Assembly (NCBI GenBank): GCA_937910905.1
Contig: CALEPV010000044.1
Coordinates: forward strand, 8,602 to 72,601
Length of the DNA stretch: 64,000 nt
Direction: 5' to 3'
DNA from: an uncultured Prevotellaceae bacterium
Lineage (GTDB): Bacteria; Bacteroidota; Bacteroidia; Bacteroidales; Bacteroidaceae
In this document: positions 52,201 through 60,303 of the stretch, one piece after another
Numbering within the stretch: position 1 is the stretch's first letter
Layout of the letters: every line of letters starts with the position of its first letter
Notes under the pieces: generated by a model
Told to the model about the DNA's origin: nothing
What the model saw: the letters and a program-made list of their open reading frames with translations, nothing else
Database searches by the model: none
Made by a program: the position numbers and the translations under genes

Positions 52201-52561
52201 CGTCCAGCTCCAGTAGCGTGGGCTTGAACGTGTGCCCATCGGCCACGGTGATGGTGAACGCTATGCTGTGGCCGGCGGTCTTCTGCGTGACGCGGGTGGA
52301 GGGTGTGAACTGTGTGAACACAGGGTCGTAGGTCACGGCTGTGTAGTCTACGTCGGCGTTGGAACCTGTCATCGTGGCTGTGGCAGCGAGGTTGGCTCCC
52401 AGCTGTACGGATGGCGTGAGCTGTGCATCGGCACCAGCTGTGAGGGTGTTCTGCTGCAGGTTGTCCTTGTCGGTAACAGGCCACAGCACGTCCACGTGGT
52501 CGGCCAGGGCCGTCAGTGGTGCCATCAGTAGCGACAGACAGAGTAGTAGCGTGTGTTTCAT
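49223..52561 (-). CDS. Rhamnogalacturonan lyase, PL11, with N-terminal extension
   Basis: A 1112-residue exported protein: signal peptide (to about residue 20, ALA), then about 300 residues of beta-rich sequence of unknown fold. The PL11 catalytic beta-propeller follows (about 310-930), with the calcium-binding repeats DMDGDGEYEIILKW and DLDGDGYGEFMVKTAPG and the family segment GDWREEIVTWD. It cleaves the rhamnogalacturonan-I backbone by beta-elimination. The C-terminus (IYSIDGTAVA...HIYVTSGKKVMK) is a sorting-type tail. Family members are usually about 600 residues, so this is a long, probably surface-displayed form. Adjacent to GH51 in the same operon. Confidence 0.9.
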   Translation of the reverse strand: MKHTLLLCLSLLMAPLTALADHVDVLWPVTDKDNLQQNTLTAGADAQLTPSVQLGANLAATATMTGSNADVDYTAVTYDPVFTQFTPSTRVTQKTAGHSIAFTITVADGHTFKPTLLELDAAKCGTDGGNFDVYIKNGTGAEVLVESAVVPLRNKIGASNSTGYSHHAYQLSDQLVQGGQTFSLIIYVYNFNGSDSETPKSLALRNVSIGGETDEPIYAASHYFTAATCSAGALLSLIQGLKNGETATYPDKCYGDPTDFAVTPAEGYTATITYADKIATIKALQAGRQVFSCYVRFVVSYREPRGEAQPLGRGLMAVKTSSGVLVSWRLRASDNARDIRFRLYRGKTLITKTPVAGKTNYLDTGGTAASVYTLEAVDAQGRLLDRQEDVKAWDSQVKYITLQGGAPTDPTSAGATYTPNDASFCDMDGDGEYEIILKWAPSNEKDAASSGTTSPAFYACYKMDGTRMWMLHTGHNMFNSAHTAMFIAWDLDGDGYGEFMVKTAPGAIDGEGNYVLLPGDDPTANLKSGRGKQDHGSEYITVFDGVTGAELKTIKYHTAYADETTSFWGDSNQNRSERYLAAIAWLDGENANPSAIFARGYYSGCKIGAYDWDGENITLRWLHRGESATKGTVKYADGSVKNLTKTVYGEGCHWISIGDVTGDGRQEIHYGSGALLHDGTTLYRTGLGHGDAIHLGDFIPSRPGQEYFMVHEHSPYGSDIRDARTGEILLRRTASSDTGRGIMAHFNPEAENAYWQSSADAGIYDTDGNTIAASISHGGGAGLSFRIYWNGDLADDFYGKNVLEYWNPSASAFWRMQVGGGNYVLGNYNNSSKQNPCVSGDMLGDWREEIVTWDQSGSDYRLVVQATDYPTDYGVPHLMDDLAYRAQLISQNVCYNQPPHLSYDLRTQYTIERTIPAQGWDVLYTSYPVTLPTGITAYNVTGVNATVDTVRIARLAAGATIPADASIVYRGTAGDVVKFVPTTNTAVSVNKTYLKGCAVDSVLTNSEETYAYCYELRTDEVTGNLGFYKIAHNKLQPAATPWLYIKGSASNPPLDQYLIGQATTTPVGIGQTATPEATAAPAAIYSIDGTAVAPANLQHGHIYVTSGKKVMK

Positions 52562-52605
52562 GCTATGTGTATGGTGTTAGTTAGTTGTCAGTGTGTCGGG
52601 GAGGC

Positions 52606-53265
52606 TTATTCGTAGTCGTCGAACACCTCGTTGAGGAAGGCGTTGAACGGGTGCATCACGCGGAACATGTGCTCCAGCTGGTCCTGTCCGTCGGGCTGCC
52701 CCGCCAGTTCGTCGCTGATGGGATGCCACAGGGTGTAGAGCCTCGGGCGCAGGTACTGCTGGTAGGCAAAGTCCTTGTCGAAGCCCTTGGGCGTTGTCTT
52801 CAGCATATCCTCGCCCACCACGGGGTACAGCTTCTTGAACTCACGGTTTTCCACTATGCCGCGGAAGCGGTCTATGTCGTCCACTATGCGCTCGCGGATG
52901 TGCTTCAGCAAGGGTGGGGGAGGGCACCACGACCCGCCTGCCACCAGCGAGTTGCCGGGCTGCAGGTGCAGGTAGTAGCCTCCGCGATAGCTCTTGCGGC
53001 CGTGCGAGCAGACGAAGGCTCCGAAGTGGCGCTTGTAGGGCGATTTGTCCTGACTGAAGCGGGTGTCGCGGGCGAAACGGTAGATGCACGCCTTGGGTGT
53101 CTGGTAGGCCACCGACGGGTCGAAAGCCGCGATGCGCAGAATCATCTCCTGAACGTAGTTCTCAAACAGCGCCCTTGCCTTCTTGTACTCTGCTTGGTGA
53201 GCGTGAAACCACTCGCGGTTATTGTTGCCTGCCACTTCGAGCAGAAAGTCGTGGATTCGTTTCAT
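52606..53265 (-). CDS. DUF2461-family protein
   Basis: A 219-residue protein of the DUF2461 (TIGR02453) family, of unknown function. Start at the ATG of 53265 (MKRIHDFLLEVAGNNNREWF), the usual N-terminus; the longer frame runs through the promoter. Conserved parts are NNREWFHAHQAEY, RFARDTRFSQDKSPYKRHFG and the Gly-rich GGYYLHLQPGNSLVAGG. A consensus promoter ends 5 bases before the ATG, so the mRNA is predicted to be leaderless. Confidence 0.9.
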   Translation of the reverse strand: MKRIHDFLLEVAGNNNREWFHAHQAEYKKARALFENYVQEMILRIAAFDPSVAYQTPKACIYRFARDTRFSQDKSPYKRHFGAFVCSHGRKSYRGGYYLHLQPGNSLVAGGSWCPPPPLLKHIRERIVDDIDRFRGIVENREFKKLYPVVGEDMLKTTPKGFDKDFAYQQYLRPRLYTLWHPISDELAGQPDGQDQLEHMFRVMHPFNAFLNEVFDDYE

Positions 53266-53270
53266 GCCTG

Positions 53271-53300
53271 CAAAGTTAACACTCTTCGGTGACACCACAA
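53271..53300 (-). promoter_or_regulatory. Promoter of the DUF2461 gene
   Basis: TTG (53300-53298), 19 bases, TAACTTTG (53278-53271) on the minus strand. The expected start falls at or next to the A of the ATG at 53265. Confidence 0.75.
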
Positions 53301-53424
53301 TCGCCGTGCCCTCTTTTTTGTGGTTCATCCGTTGATTATTGTACATCACCTCGTGTACCCCCTCGCTCTTCCAGTCTTGTGCTCTCCCCTCTGTTCACGC
53401 TGCAAAAATATAATGTGGGGTTTC

Positions 53425-55095
53425 TCAACTATCAACTCCCAGCACCTCTCTCGCCCGTTCCAGCGCCAAGTTGATGTGAGGCATGATGTTCTCCTGACCC
53501 ACAATCTTGTCGAAGTCGTTGCGCAGCAGAACCTCCTGAACCTTCGGGTTCACACCAGAAAGAATGACATGAATACCCTCCGAACGCGACATATTGATAA
53601 GGTTCTCCAGGTTGTGCATACCCGTGGAGTCGACAAACGGCACCTTGCGCATACGGATGATGCGCACCTGCGGACGCTTGCCTATGCGGCTCATCACCTC
53701 CTCGAAGCGGTTGGCTATGCCGAAGAAGAACGGGCCGTTGATCTCGTAGACCTCGCAGCCGTTGGGTATGAGGAGGTGCTCCTCGTGGGTCACCTGCAGG
53801 TCGCTCTCGTTGTTGGGGTCTATCTCATCGGTCAGCACACTGACCTGTGTGGTCTCGGCCATGCGTCGCATGCACAGCAGGCAGGCCAGCATCAGGCCCA
53901 CCTCGATGGCCACCGTGAGGTCGAATATCACGGTGAGCAGGAAGGTGATGAGCAGCACGGAGATGTCCGACTTCGGGTTCTTGAGCAGCTGGCGGAATGT
54001 GCGCCAACCGCTCATGTTGTAGGCTACGATGACCAGCACTCCGGCCAGGCACGCCATCGGGATGTACTGTGCATACGGCATGAGCAGCAGGAAGATGAGC
54101 AGCAGCACGGCTGCGTGGATGATGCCGGCCACGGGTGTGCGGCCACCGTTGTTGATGTTGGTCATCGTGCGTGCTATGGCTCCTGTGGCCGGTATGCCCC
54201 CAAAGATGGGCGATGCCAGATTGGCTATACCCTGGGCTATGAGCTCCTGGTTGGAGTCGTGGTGCTCGCCTATGATACCGTCGGCCACCGTAGCCGACAG
54301 CAGCGATTCGATGGCACCCAGCACGGCTATGGTCAGAGCCGGAGCAAAGAGGCTGCGAACCACCTCCCACGACATCTCCGGCACTACGGGCGAGGGCAGC
54401 TGCGGGTTGATGCGGAAGCGGTCGCCTATGGTGTCGACGTGCCCGGCCAGCCCATAGTGCTTCAGCACCAGCACGCCTACAGTCATCAGCAGGATGGCTA
54501 CCAGCGAACCAGGCACCTTGCTGCGCTTGGGCCACAGGGCTATGACCAGCACGCTGCCCAGCCCCACGACGGCGCTCCAGAGGTCGATGCTGCCCATGTT
54601 CTGAGCGTAGCACACCCAGCGCGACAGGAAGTCGGAAGGCACGCTGCCAGCTATCGTGAGACCCAGCAGGTCCTTAATCTGAGTGGTGAAGATGGTCAGC
54701 GCTATGCCGCTGGTGAAGCCCACGACTATAGGATAAGGTATATACTTGATGATGGTGCCCAGACGGAACAGGCCCAGCATGATCAGTAGCAGGCCCGCTA
54801 GCACCGTGGCCACTATCAGCCCCTGGAAGCCGTACTGCTGGATGATGCCGGCTATGATCACGATGAAGGCTCCTGTAGGGCCGCCTATCTGTACACTCGA
54901 ACCGCCAAACAGCGATATGATGAGCCCGGCCACGATAGCCGTGATGATGCCCTGCTCGGGAGTCACGCCGCTGGCTATGCCGAATGCTATGGCCAGAGGC
55001 AGAGCCACGATGCCTACTATAATGCCCGACAGCGCGTCCTTGACGAAGGTGGAGCGGTCGTAGTGGCGAAGTGTGTGTAGAAAAATTGGTTTCAT
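53425..55095 (-). CDS. SulP-family anion permease with STAS domain
   Basis: A 556-residue inner-membrane transporter of the SulP (SLC26) family. Start at the ATG of 55095 (MKPIFLHTLRHYD); a longer frame goes through the promoter. About 12-14 transmembrane segments with the family signature GGSSVQIGGPTGAF near the N-terminus, then a cytoplasmic STAS domain (about 430-545) with VPFVDSTGMHNLENL. The substrate may be sulfate, bicarbonate or a dicarboxylate; it cannot be told from sequence. Divergent from dnaA. Confidence 0.93.
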   Translation of the reverse strand: MKPIFLHTLRHYDRSTFVKDALSGIIVGIVALPLAIAFGIASGVTPEQGIITAIVAGLIISLFGGSSVQIGGPTGAFIVIIAGIIQQYGFQGLIVATVLAGLLLIMLGLFRLGTIIKYIPYPIVVGFTSGIALTIFTTQIKDLLGLTIAGSVPSDFLSRWVCYAQNMGSIDLWSAVVGLGSVLVIALWPKRSKVPGSLVAILLMTVGVLVLKHYGLAGHVDTIGDRFRINPQLPSPVVPEMSWEVVRSLFAPALTIAVLGAIESLLSATVADGIIGEHHDSNQELIAQGIANLASPIFGGIPATGAIARTMTNINNGGRTPVAGIIHAAVLLLIFLLLMPYAQYIPMACLAGVLVIVAYNMSGWRTFRQLLKNPKSDISVLLITFLLTVIFDLTVAIEVGLMLACLLCMRRMAETTQVSVLTDEIDPNNESDLQVTHEEHLLIPNGCEVYEINGPFFFGIANRFEEVMSRIGKRPQVRIIRMRKVPFVDSTGMHNLENLINMSRSEGIHVILSGVNPKVQEVLLRNDFDKIVGQENIMPHINLALERAREVLGVDS

Positions 55096-55126
55096 ATGCT
55101 TGATGTGTCTGCTCGTAATCTGGCCG

Positions 55127-55134
55127 CAAAGGTA
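55127..55134 (-). promoter_or_regulatory. -7 element of the SulP gene
   Basis: TACCTTTG on the minus strand, 31 bases before the ATG; the -33 element is unclear. Confidence 0.5.
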
Positions 55135-55468
55135 AGCAATATAAATGAATACGAATGCCCCGCCGCCATGTTGTGCTGCCAATGACGTGAAATTATGCTT
55201 GCGGCTGCGGTAAATAAAAAACGATTCTGAATTCAGACCGCGCCGCGAATATTGTAGTTTTCGTGCGCTTAACTGTTTCACCTGTTGGCTGTTAGCAGAA
55301 CTCTAATTTCATTGGCCGAGGATTTTGAGGCAAGCGCGGAAGCGCGTGATAATCAAAGAGTTGGATTTACAAAATATGTTCTGCGACACAAGAATAGCGT
55401 TCCACAAGCGACGCTTTGAAAATGTGCCGTTTACGCATCCAACGACCGATTTGATATATGGCGAGGCA
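55135..55468. other. Divergent intergenic region before dnaA
   Basis: About 330 bases between the SulP and dnaA promoters. No reading frame of note, no tRNA, and no TTATCCACA-type DnaA boxes or 13-mer array, so nothing marks it as the replication origin. Confidence 0.5.
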
Positions 55469-55500
55469 TTTGACGGTTTTGCAGATTCTCCGTAACTTTG
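55469..55500 (+). promoter_or_regulatory. dnaA promoter
   Basis: TTTG (55469-55472), 20 bases, TAACTTTG (55493-55500); the predicted start is near 55506, giving an 18-base leader. Confidence 0.8.
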
Positions 55501-55524
55501 CACCGCAAATCGGCTCATACGAAT

Positions 55525-56961
55525 ATGGACATAAACAACATCAATAACGACAGCACACAGGCCAAACGCTGGGAGGCATGTCTGCGCATCATACAGAGCA
55601 ATCTGGATGCACAGCAGTATGCCACCTGGTTTGAGCCCATTGCCTTCGACTCGTTCGACGAGCAGAGCAATGAGCTGAAGGTGCGCGTGCCAAGTCCATT
55701 CGTATACGAGTACATAGAGTCGCACTTCCTCTCGCTGCTCAGAGCCGTGCTCAAGCGCGTGTACGGCGAGAGAATCCGGCTGGTGTACAACATCACCACC
55801 GATGCTACCAACAACCTCTCGCTCGACCTTGAGGCATCCAATCGCTCCACACGCGTGCAGCAGCCGGCCAGCCAGGTGGCTCTGAACCAAAGCCCCCGCC
55901 CGCTACAGGAGCTCGACTCGCAGCTCAAGCCGGAGTACACATTCGACAACTTCGTGGAAGGCTCCACCAACAAGCTGCCGCGCACCGTAGGTCTGGCCAT
56001 AGCCGAGAATCCCCGTCAGGCCACATTCAATCCTCTATTTATATATGGCCCCTCAGGATGCGGCAAGACCCATCTGGTCAACGCCATCGGCACACGGCTG
56101 AAGGAGCTGCATCCGCAGATGCGGGTGCTCTACGTCTCGGCTCACCTCTTCCAGGTGCAGTACACCGACAGCGTGCGCAAGAACACCGTTAACGACTTTA
56201 TTAGCTTCTATCAGACCATAGATGCCCTGATTATCGATGACATACAGGAGTTCGCATCGCTGCACAAGACACAGCTCGCTTTCTTCCACATCTTCAACCA
56301 CTTGCATCAGAACGGACGTCAGCTCATCCTCACATCCGACCGTCCGCCCATCGAGCTGCAGGGTATGGAGGAGCGACTGCTGACACGCTTCAAGTGGGGA
56401 TTGCTGGCCGAGCTGGAGCGACCCAACGAGGAACTGCGACGCAACATACTGCGCAGCAAGATCCACCACGATGGCCTCCGCATATCGGAGCCGGTGATCA
56501 ACTACATTGCTTCCGTAGTCAGCCACAGCGTGCGCGACCTCGAGGGCGTGATTAACTCCCTGATGGCCTATTCGGTGGTGTACAACTGCGACATCGACCT
56601 GCAGATGGCCGAGCGCGTAATCACACGAACCATAGGCACAGCACGCGCCACAACTCCGGCCGAGGTGACCATCGACACCATCATCGACTGCACCTGCCAG
56701 GCATTCGACGTGGACCGCAAAGAGCTGCTCTCGAAGAGCCGCAAGGCCAACATAGCCCTGTCGCGGCAGGTGGCCATGTATCTGGCGCAGAAGCATACAC
56801 GCCTGTCAACCACGAAGATAGGATTCGCCATAGGCCGCCGCAATCATGCTACGGTCATACACGCCTGCCAGAACATCAGCGCACGTCTGCAGAGCGAGGA
56901 GCAGCTGCGCCAGCAGGTTGCCGACTTGGAGCAACAGCTGACTAGCTCCGTTGCATATTGA
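55525..56961 (+). CDS. dnaA: Chromosomal replication initiator protein DnaA
   Basis: A 478-residue DnaA. Start at the ATG of 55525 (MDINNINND); the upstream extension would begin inside the promoter. Domain I is at about 12-90, a linker follows, then the AAA+ domain with Walker A GPSGCGKT at 175-182 and Walker B LIIDDIQE at 235-242. The C-terminal DNA-binding domain has GRRNHATVIHAC, a normal variant of the DnaA-box-reading motif. Its 3' end overlaps the convergent btuC-like gene by 20 bases. Confidence 0.98.
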   Translation: MDINNINNDSTQAKRWEACLRIIQSNLDAQQYATWFEPIAFDSFDEQSNELKVRVPSPFVYEYIESHFLSLLRAVLKRVYGERIRLVYNITTDATNNLSLDLEASNRSTRVQQPASQVALNQSPRPLQELDSQLKPEYTFDNFVEGSTNKLPRTVGLAIAENPRQATFNPLFIYGPSGCGKTHLVNAIGTRLKELHPQMRVLYVSAHLFQVQYTDSVRKNTVNDFISFYQTIDALIIDDIQEFASLHKTQLAFFHIFNHLHQNGRQLILTSDRPPIELQGMEERLLTRFKWGLLAELERPNEELRRNILRSKIHHDGLRISEPVINYIASVVSHSVRDLEGVINSLMAYSVVYNCDIDLQMAERVITRTIGTARATTPAEVTIDTIIDCTCQAFDVDRKELLSKSRKANIALSRQVAMYLAQKHTRLSTTKIGFAIGRRNHATVIHACQNISARLQSEEQLRQQVADLEQQLTSSVAY

Positions 56962-57946
56962 CAATTACCCAGATTACCACCGGAGCACCAAGAACAGGAG
57001 TGATGACATTGATGGGAATCACCACCGTGGCAGGCAGCGTAGAAATCAGATTGCACAGCAGAGCCAGATTAGCCCCCATCAGCATGGTGGCCGGCATCAG
57101 CGTGTGGTGGTCGGCAGTGCCGAGTGCCAGTCGTGCCAGGTGGGGTACGGCCAGCCCGATGAACGCTATAGGCCCGCAGAATGCCGTACTGCCGGCGGTG
57201 AGCAGGCCCGTGATGCCCAGCAGCAATGTGCGTGTGTGCTGCACATTAAGTCCCAGGTTGGCGGCATAGCGCTCGCCCAGCAACAGCAGATTGAGCGGCT
57301 TGAGCAGCAGCAGCGCACCGCAGATGCCCACAGCCATAGTGACCGCAAATGTCGGCATACGGTCGGCGGTGACGTTGGCAAAGCTGCCGAGCCCCCACAC
57401 CATAAACGACCGCACACCCTCCTCCGTAGCACCGTAGTTGAGCAGCGAGATGGCCGACGATGTCAGATAACCAACCATTACACCCACGATGAGCAGCATG
57501 GTGTTCGACCTCAGCCACCGCGAGAACAGCATCAGCAGCAGCATCACCGCCCAAGCACCAATCATCGCTGACACTATCACGAGCACGAATCCGCTCAGCG
57601 AGAAACTGCCTGCCGCGAACTGTCCGCCCAGCAGCAGCATTGCTATCGCCACACCCAGGTTGGCACCGCCGTCGATACCCAGTATCGATGGTCCTGCCAG
57701 CGGGTTGCGGAAAATCGTTTGGAGCATAAGACCCGCAGCCGCAAGCCCCGTACCGCAGAGCATTGCCGTAACAGCCTGAGGCACACGGTTCTCCCACAGG
57801 ATGTACATCCACGCCGAATGCTCTGCCACGCCGCCGCACAGCATGTGCGTCACGGCTTCGGCAGGTATGGCTACGGAACCGTAGTACAGATTGGCCACGA
57901 ACAGCAGAATCATGGCCAGAGCCATCAGTAGCAGGCGTCGTATCAT
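56942..57946 (-). CDS. btuC: FecCD-type ABC transporter permease (probable BtuC)
   Basis: A 334-residue inner-membrane permease of the FecCD/BtuC family, with about ten transmembrane segments. Family motifs: NPLAGPSILGIDGGANLGV and GPIAFIGLAVPHLAR, the region that couples to the ATPase. Start at the ATG of 57946, overlapping the binding-protein stop by four bases. It is the last gene of the cobalamin-riboswitch operon, so vitamin B12 or a related corrinoid is the likely cargo. No btuD ATPase gene follows; dnaA is met head-on. The symbol is by context. Confidence 0.88.
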   Translation of the reverse strand: MIRRLLLMALAMILLFVANLYYGSVAIPAEAVTHMLCGGVAEHSAWMYILWENRVPQAVTAMLCGTGLAAAGLMLQTIFRNPLAGPSILGIDGGANLGVAIAMLLLGGQFAAGSFSLSGFVLVIVSAMIGAWAVMLLLMLFSRWLRSNTMLLIVGVMVGYLTSSAISLLNYGATEEGVRSFMVWGLGSFANVTADRMPTFAVTMAVGICGALLLLKPLNLLLLGERYAANLGLNVQHTRTLLLGITGLLTAGSTAFCGPIAFIGLAVPHLARLALGTADHHTLMPATMLMGANLALLCNLISTLPATVVIPINVITPVLGAPVVIWVIVNMQRS

Positions 57947-59103
57947 GGTTGCAGAGGTTTGTAATACACTGGTTGCTGACCCTGCATCAGCTCTGGATGC
58001 AGGATGCATATCAGGTCTCGCAGCAGGCGCTCAGGGTGGAAAGGCGTCTGCTCATAGTAGTGGTTGTGCGCGAGGTCGCACACATAGATATTGCGATTGG
58101 CGAAAGCGCGGAAATGTGCGTATGGAGCGTAGTCGGCCTGCATCTGGCGGTAGGAGTAGGGCTGCTGCTGGTTCACCTTGATGAGCCACACATCGGCATC
58201 CTGCGCAGTATTGAGCACAGCCTCAAACGACAAACCGGCACTGCCGCTGCCTTCCAGCTCGGCAAAGATGTAGTCGGCTGCGGCGTCGCTGAACATCAGC
58301 CCCATAGTGCTTCCGCCTGCTGGCACGAACCACTGGGTGCCGTACAGCATCTCGGTGAGCAGGCGCGGATGCGATGTCGCTCCGGCTGCGGTTGCAACCA
58401 GCGACTGGTAGGCTGTCTCCACCTGATGGAATATGCTGTCAGCTCTGTCGTCGGCTCCGAATAGGGTTGCATAGAAGCGTAGCCACTCGGCACGTCCCAA
58501 CGGCGAGGTCTCCATATACTCGGCACACTCCACGATGGGGATGCCCAGCCGCTCCACGCGACCGTAGCCTCCGCTGTGCTCAAACGGTGTGAGCAGCAGC
58601 ACATCAGGTTGTGTGGCCATGATGCGCTCTATGTCGGGGTTCATGCCGTTGCCGAAGTCGGCTATGCTGCCGTCGGCCAGCCCTCGGGTCACTACGGGCA
58701 GGTCGATGAATTGGCTCTCGCATACACCTGCAATCGCACCGCCGCACCCCAGCTCGTCAAGCATCCCGCAATGCACGGATGTCGCTACTCCGGCCCTTCG
58801 CAGAGGGGTGCGTATCAGCGTGCCCTCAGGCAGATGGGCGGGAAGCGTGCTGTCGGACGGCACCAGGACGTACTGGCGCAGTACCGAAGTGCTGTCCCAG
58901 GGATTGACGATGCTCCATCGGGTAAAGCCCTCGCCCCGCTCGCATTGCAGTAGAGAGGCGTAGCTGAGCTTTAAAGCTTTGCCCTGCGGCTCGGGGCCAG
59001 AAGCCCTCTGGCAGGCGGACAGCAGAGCTGTGAGAATAAACATAGCAAGCAGGCGTGACGAAACAATCGCCACGCATCTGCTTGATATGTAGAGCTTTGT
59101 CAT
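57943..59103 (-). CDS. btuF: Corrinoid-type ABC substrate-binding lipoprotein (probable BtuF)
   Basis: A 386-residue periplasmic lipoprotein (lipobox LLSAC, Cys31) of the class III metal-chelate binding-protein fold. Typical elements are ELGCGGAIAGVCE, then PDIERIMATQPDVLLL, and in the second lobe EMLYGTQWFVPAGGSTMG. It hands the corrinoid to the permease encoded next to it. It starts directly after the stop of the beta-propeller gene with no gap. Named by operon context; ferric-siderophore proteins share the fold. Confidence 0.85.
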   Translation of the reverse strand: MTKLYISSRCVAIVSSRLLAMFILTALLSACQRASGPEPQGKALKLSYASLLQCERGEGFTRWSIVNPWDSTSVLRQYVLVPSDSTLPAHLPEGTLIRTPLRRAGVATSVHCGMLDELGCGGAIAGVCESQFIDLPVVTRGLADGSIADFGNGMNPDIERIMATQPDVLLLTPFEHSGGYGRVERLGIPIVECAEYMETSPLGRAEWLRFYATLFGADDRADSIFHQVETAYQSLVATAAGATSHPRLLTEMLYGTQWFVPAGGSTMGLMFSDAAADYIFAELEGSGSAGLSFEAVLNTAQDADVWLIKVNQQQPYSYRQMQADYAPYAHFRAFANRNIYVCDLAHNHYYEQTPFHPERLLRDLICILHPELMQGQQPVYYKPLQP

Positions 59104-60246
59104 TTACTGCTGATTGAAGATGACGGCTGTCGGGCCGACGCCTGTGGCAAATGAACCTATGAAGGTGCCGTCGTTGCTGAAACGGTTGGCAAAGCCGGGA
59201 GCGGAGTAGTCGCCGTAGCCGGTGTCGGCATTGATGCTGTAGCACACGGTGTAGATGTCGCCATTGGACGGGTCGATGCCCAGACCGTTGACCAAGCCCA
59301 TTGTGAAAGACACGTTGCCTGTAGTGTTCAGGGCTTGAGGTGATATTGCATCTGTAGCAGTATCAATCACTACGAGCTTCGGCTCCCAGTAGGAGTCCTG
59401 CATCACGTACACCTTGCCGTCGTAGGTGGCTATCTGGTTGGCGCCCATAGTCATGCTGCCGTTCATCACCTGCGATACTGCGCCGTTCTCAAGCTTGCGA
59501 AGACCGCCCATTGAAACCAGAGCGTAGTCGGGGGCGCCGCCATAGACATCGCCGTCCACGATGTACAGCGCATTGCCTGCCGATACCAGTGCCGACGGGT
59601 TCTTCACCAGCTCGTCCTTAATCTCGCTCACCGCTCCTGTGGTCAGGTTGATTGCAGAGATGGACGCATTCTGAGCCATTCCGTAGTCGCTGTTGGCCAC
59701 ATAGAGTGTGTTGCCTACGAATGCCAGGCCTTCAGGATATGAACCTACGGTGTAGCTGGCCTTAAGGCTGTAGTCGGTGGTATCGATGGCTGCAACGGCA
59801 CCGCCGTAGGTCGACACATACACAAGCCCGTCGCGAGCCACGATGTGTCGAGGACTGAAACCTGCCTGCTCGCCCAGCAGCTCTACGGTGCTGATGGCCT
59901 TGATGCTCTTCAGCGTGTTGGCATTGAGCACCTCCACGCGGCTCTCGCCGTCTACCACGATGTACAGCTTTGAACCGTACACCAAGCCGTCGTTGGGCGT
60001 AGCACCCAGAGAGCGGCCGTTGGCGTTGGCAAAGGCATCGGCGCCGTCCTGTGCGCGGCCTGCCACGTTGTCATATGCTGTGAGTGAACCGTTGATGCCG
60101 TTCCAGGCGTTGCCGGAATTGACTACATACACGCCGCGGGTTGTAGGCTCTGGCTTGATGACGACCTCGTCGTCGTCCTCAGAGCAAGCGGTGAACATTG
60201 TGGTGCAGCACAGAGCGGCACCAAGAAGTAGAAGATACTTTTTCAT
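59104..60246 (-). CDS. BtuG-like beta-propeller surface lipoprotein
   Basis: A 380-residue lipoprotein (Cys21 in MFTAC), then an acidic stretch and a repeated beta-propeller (YncE-like/DUF5074-type) with segments such as RGVYVVNSGNAWNGINGSL, GLVYVSTYGGAVAAID and NTLYVANSDYG. In Bacteroides, BtuG is a surface beta-propeller lipoprotein that binds cobalamin tightly and sits on BtuB. Order and length here fit that role, but binding residues cannot be verified. It lies 57 bases after btuB. Confidence 0.8.
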   Translation of the reverse strand: MKKYLLLLGAALCCTTMFTACSEDDDEVVIKPEPTTRGVYVVNSGNAWNGINGSLTAYDNVAGRAQDGADAFANANGRSLGATPNDGLVYGSKLYIVVDGESRVEVLNANTLKSIKAISTVELLGEQAGFSPRHIVARDGLVYVSTYGGAVAAIDTTDYSLKASYTVGSYPEGLAFVGNTLYVANSDYGMAQNASISAINLTTGAVSEIKDELVKNPSALVSAGNALYIVDGDVYGGAPDYALVSMGGLRKLENGAVSQVMNGSMTMGANQIATYDGKVYVMQDSYWEPKLVVIDTATDAISPQALNTTGNVSFTMGLVNGLGIDPSNGDIYTVCYSINADTGYGDYSAPGFANRFSNDGTFIGSFATGVGPTAVIFNQQ

Positions 60247-60303
60247 AATGATTAGGTTTTTGGGTTGGTTAAATAGTGTGTTTTCGAATAGTGCATTTTG
60301 TTA

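Noticed and set aside
55135..55468. Replication origin next to dnaA
   Set aside because: No TTATCCACA-type boxes or A+T-rich 13-mers were found. dnaA is often not at the origin in Bacteroidetes.
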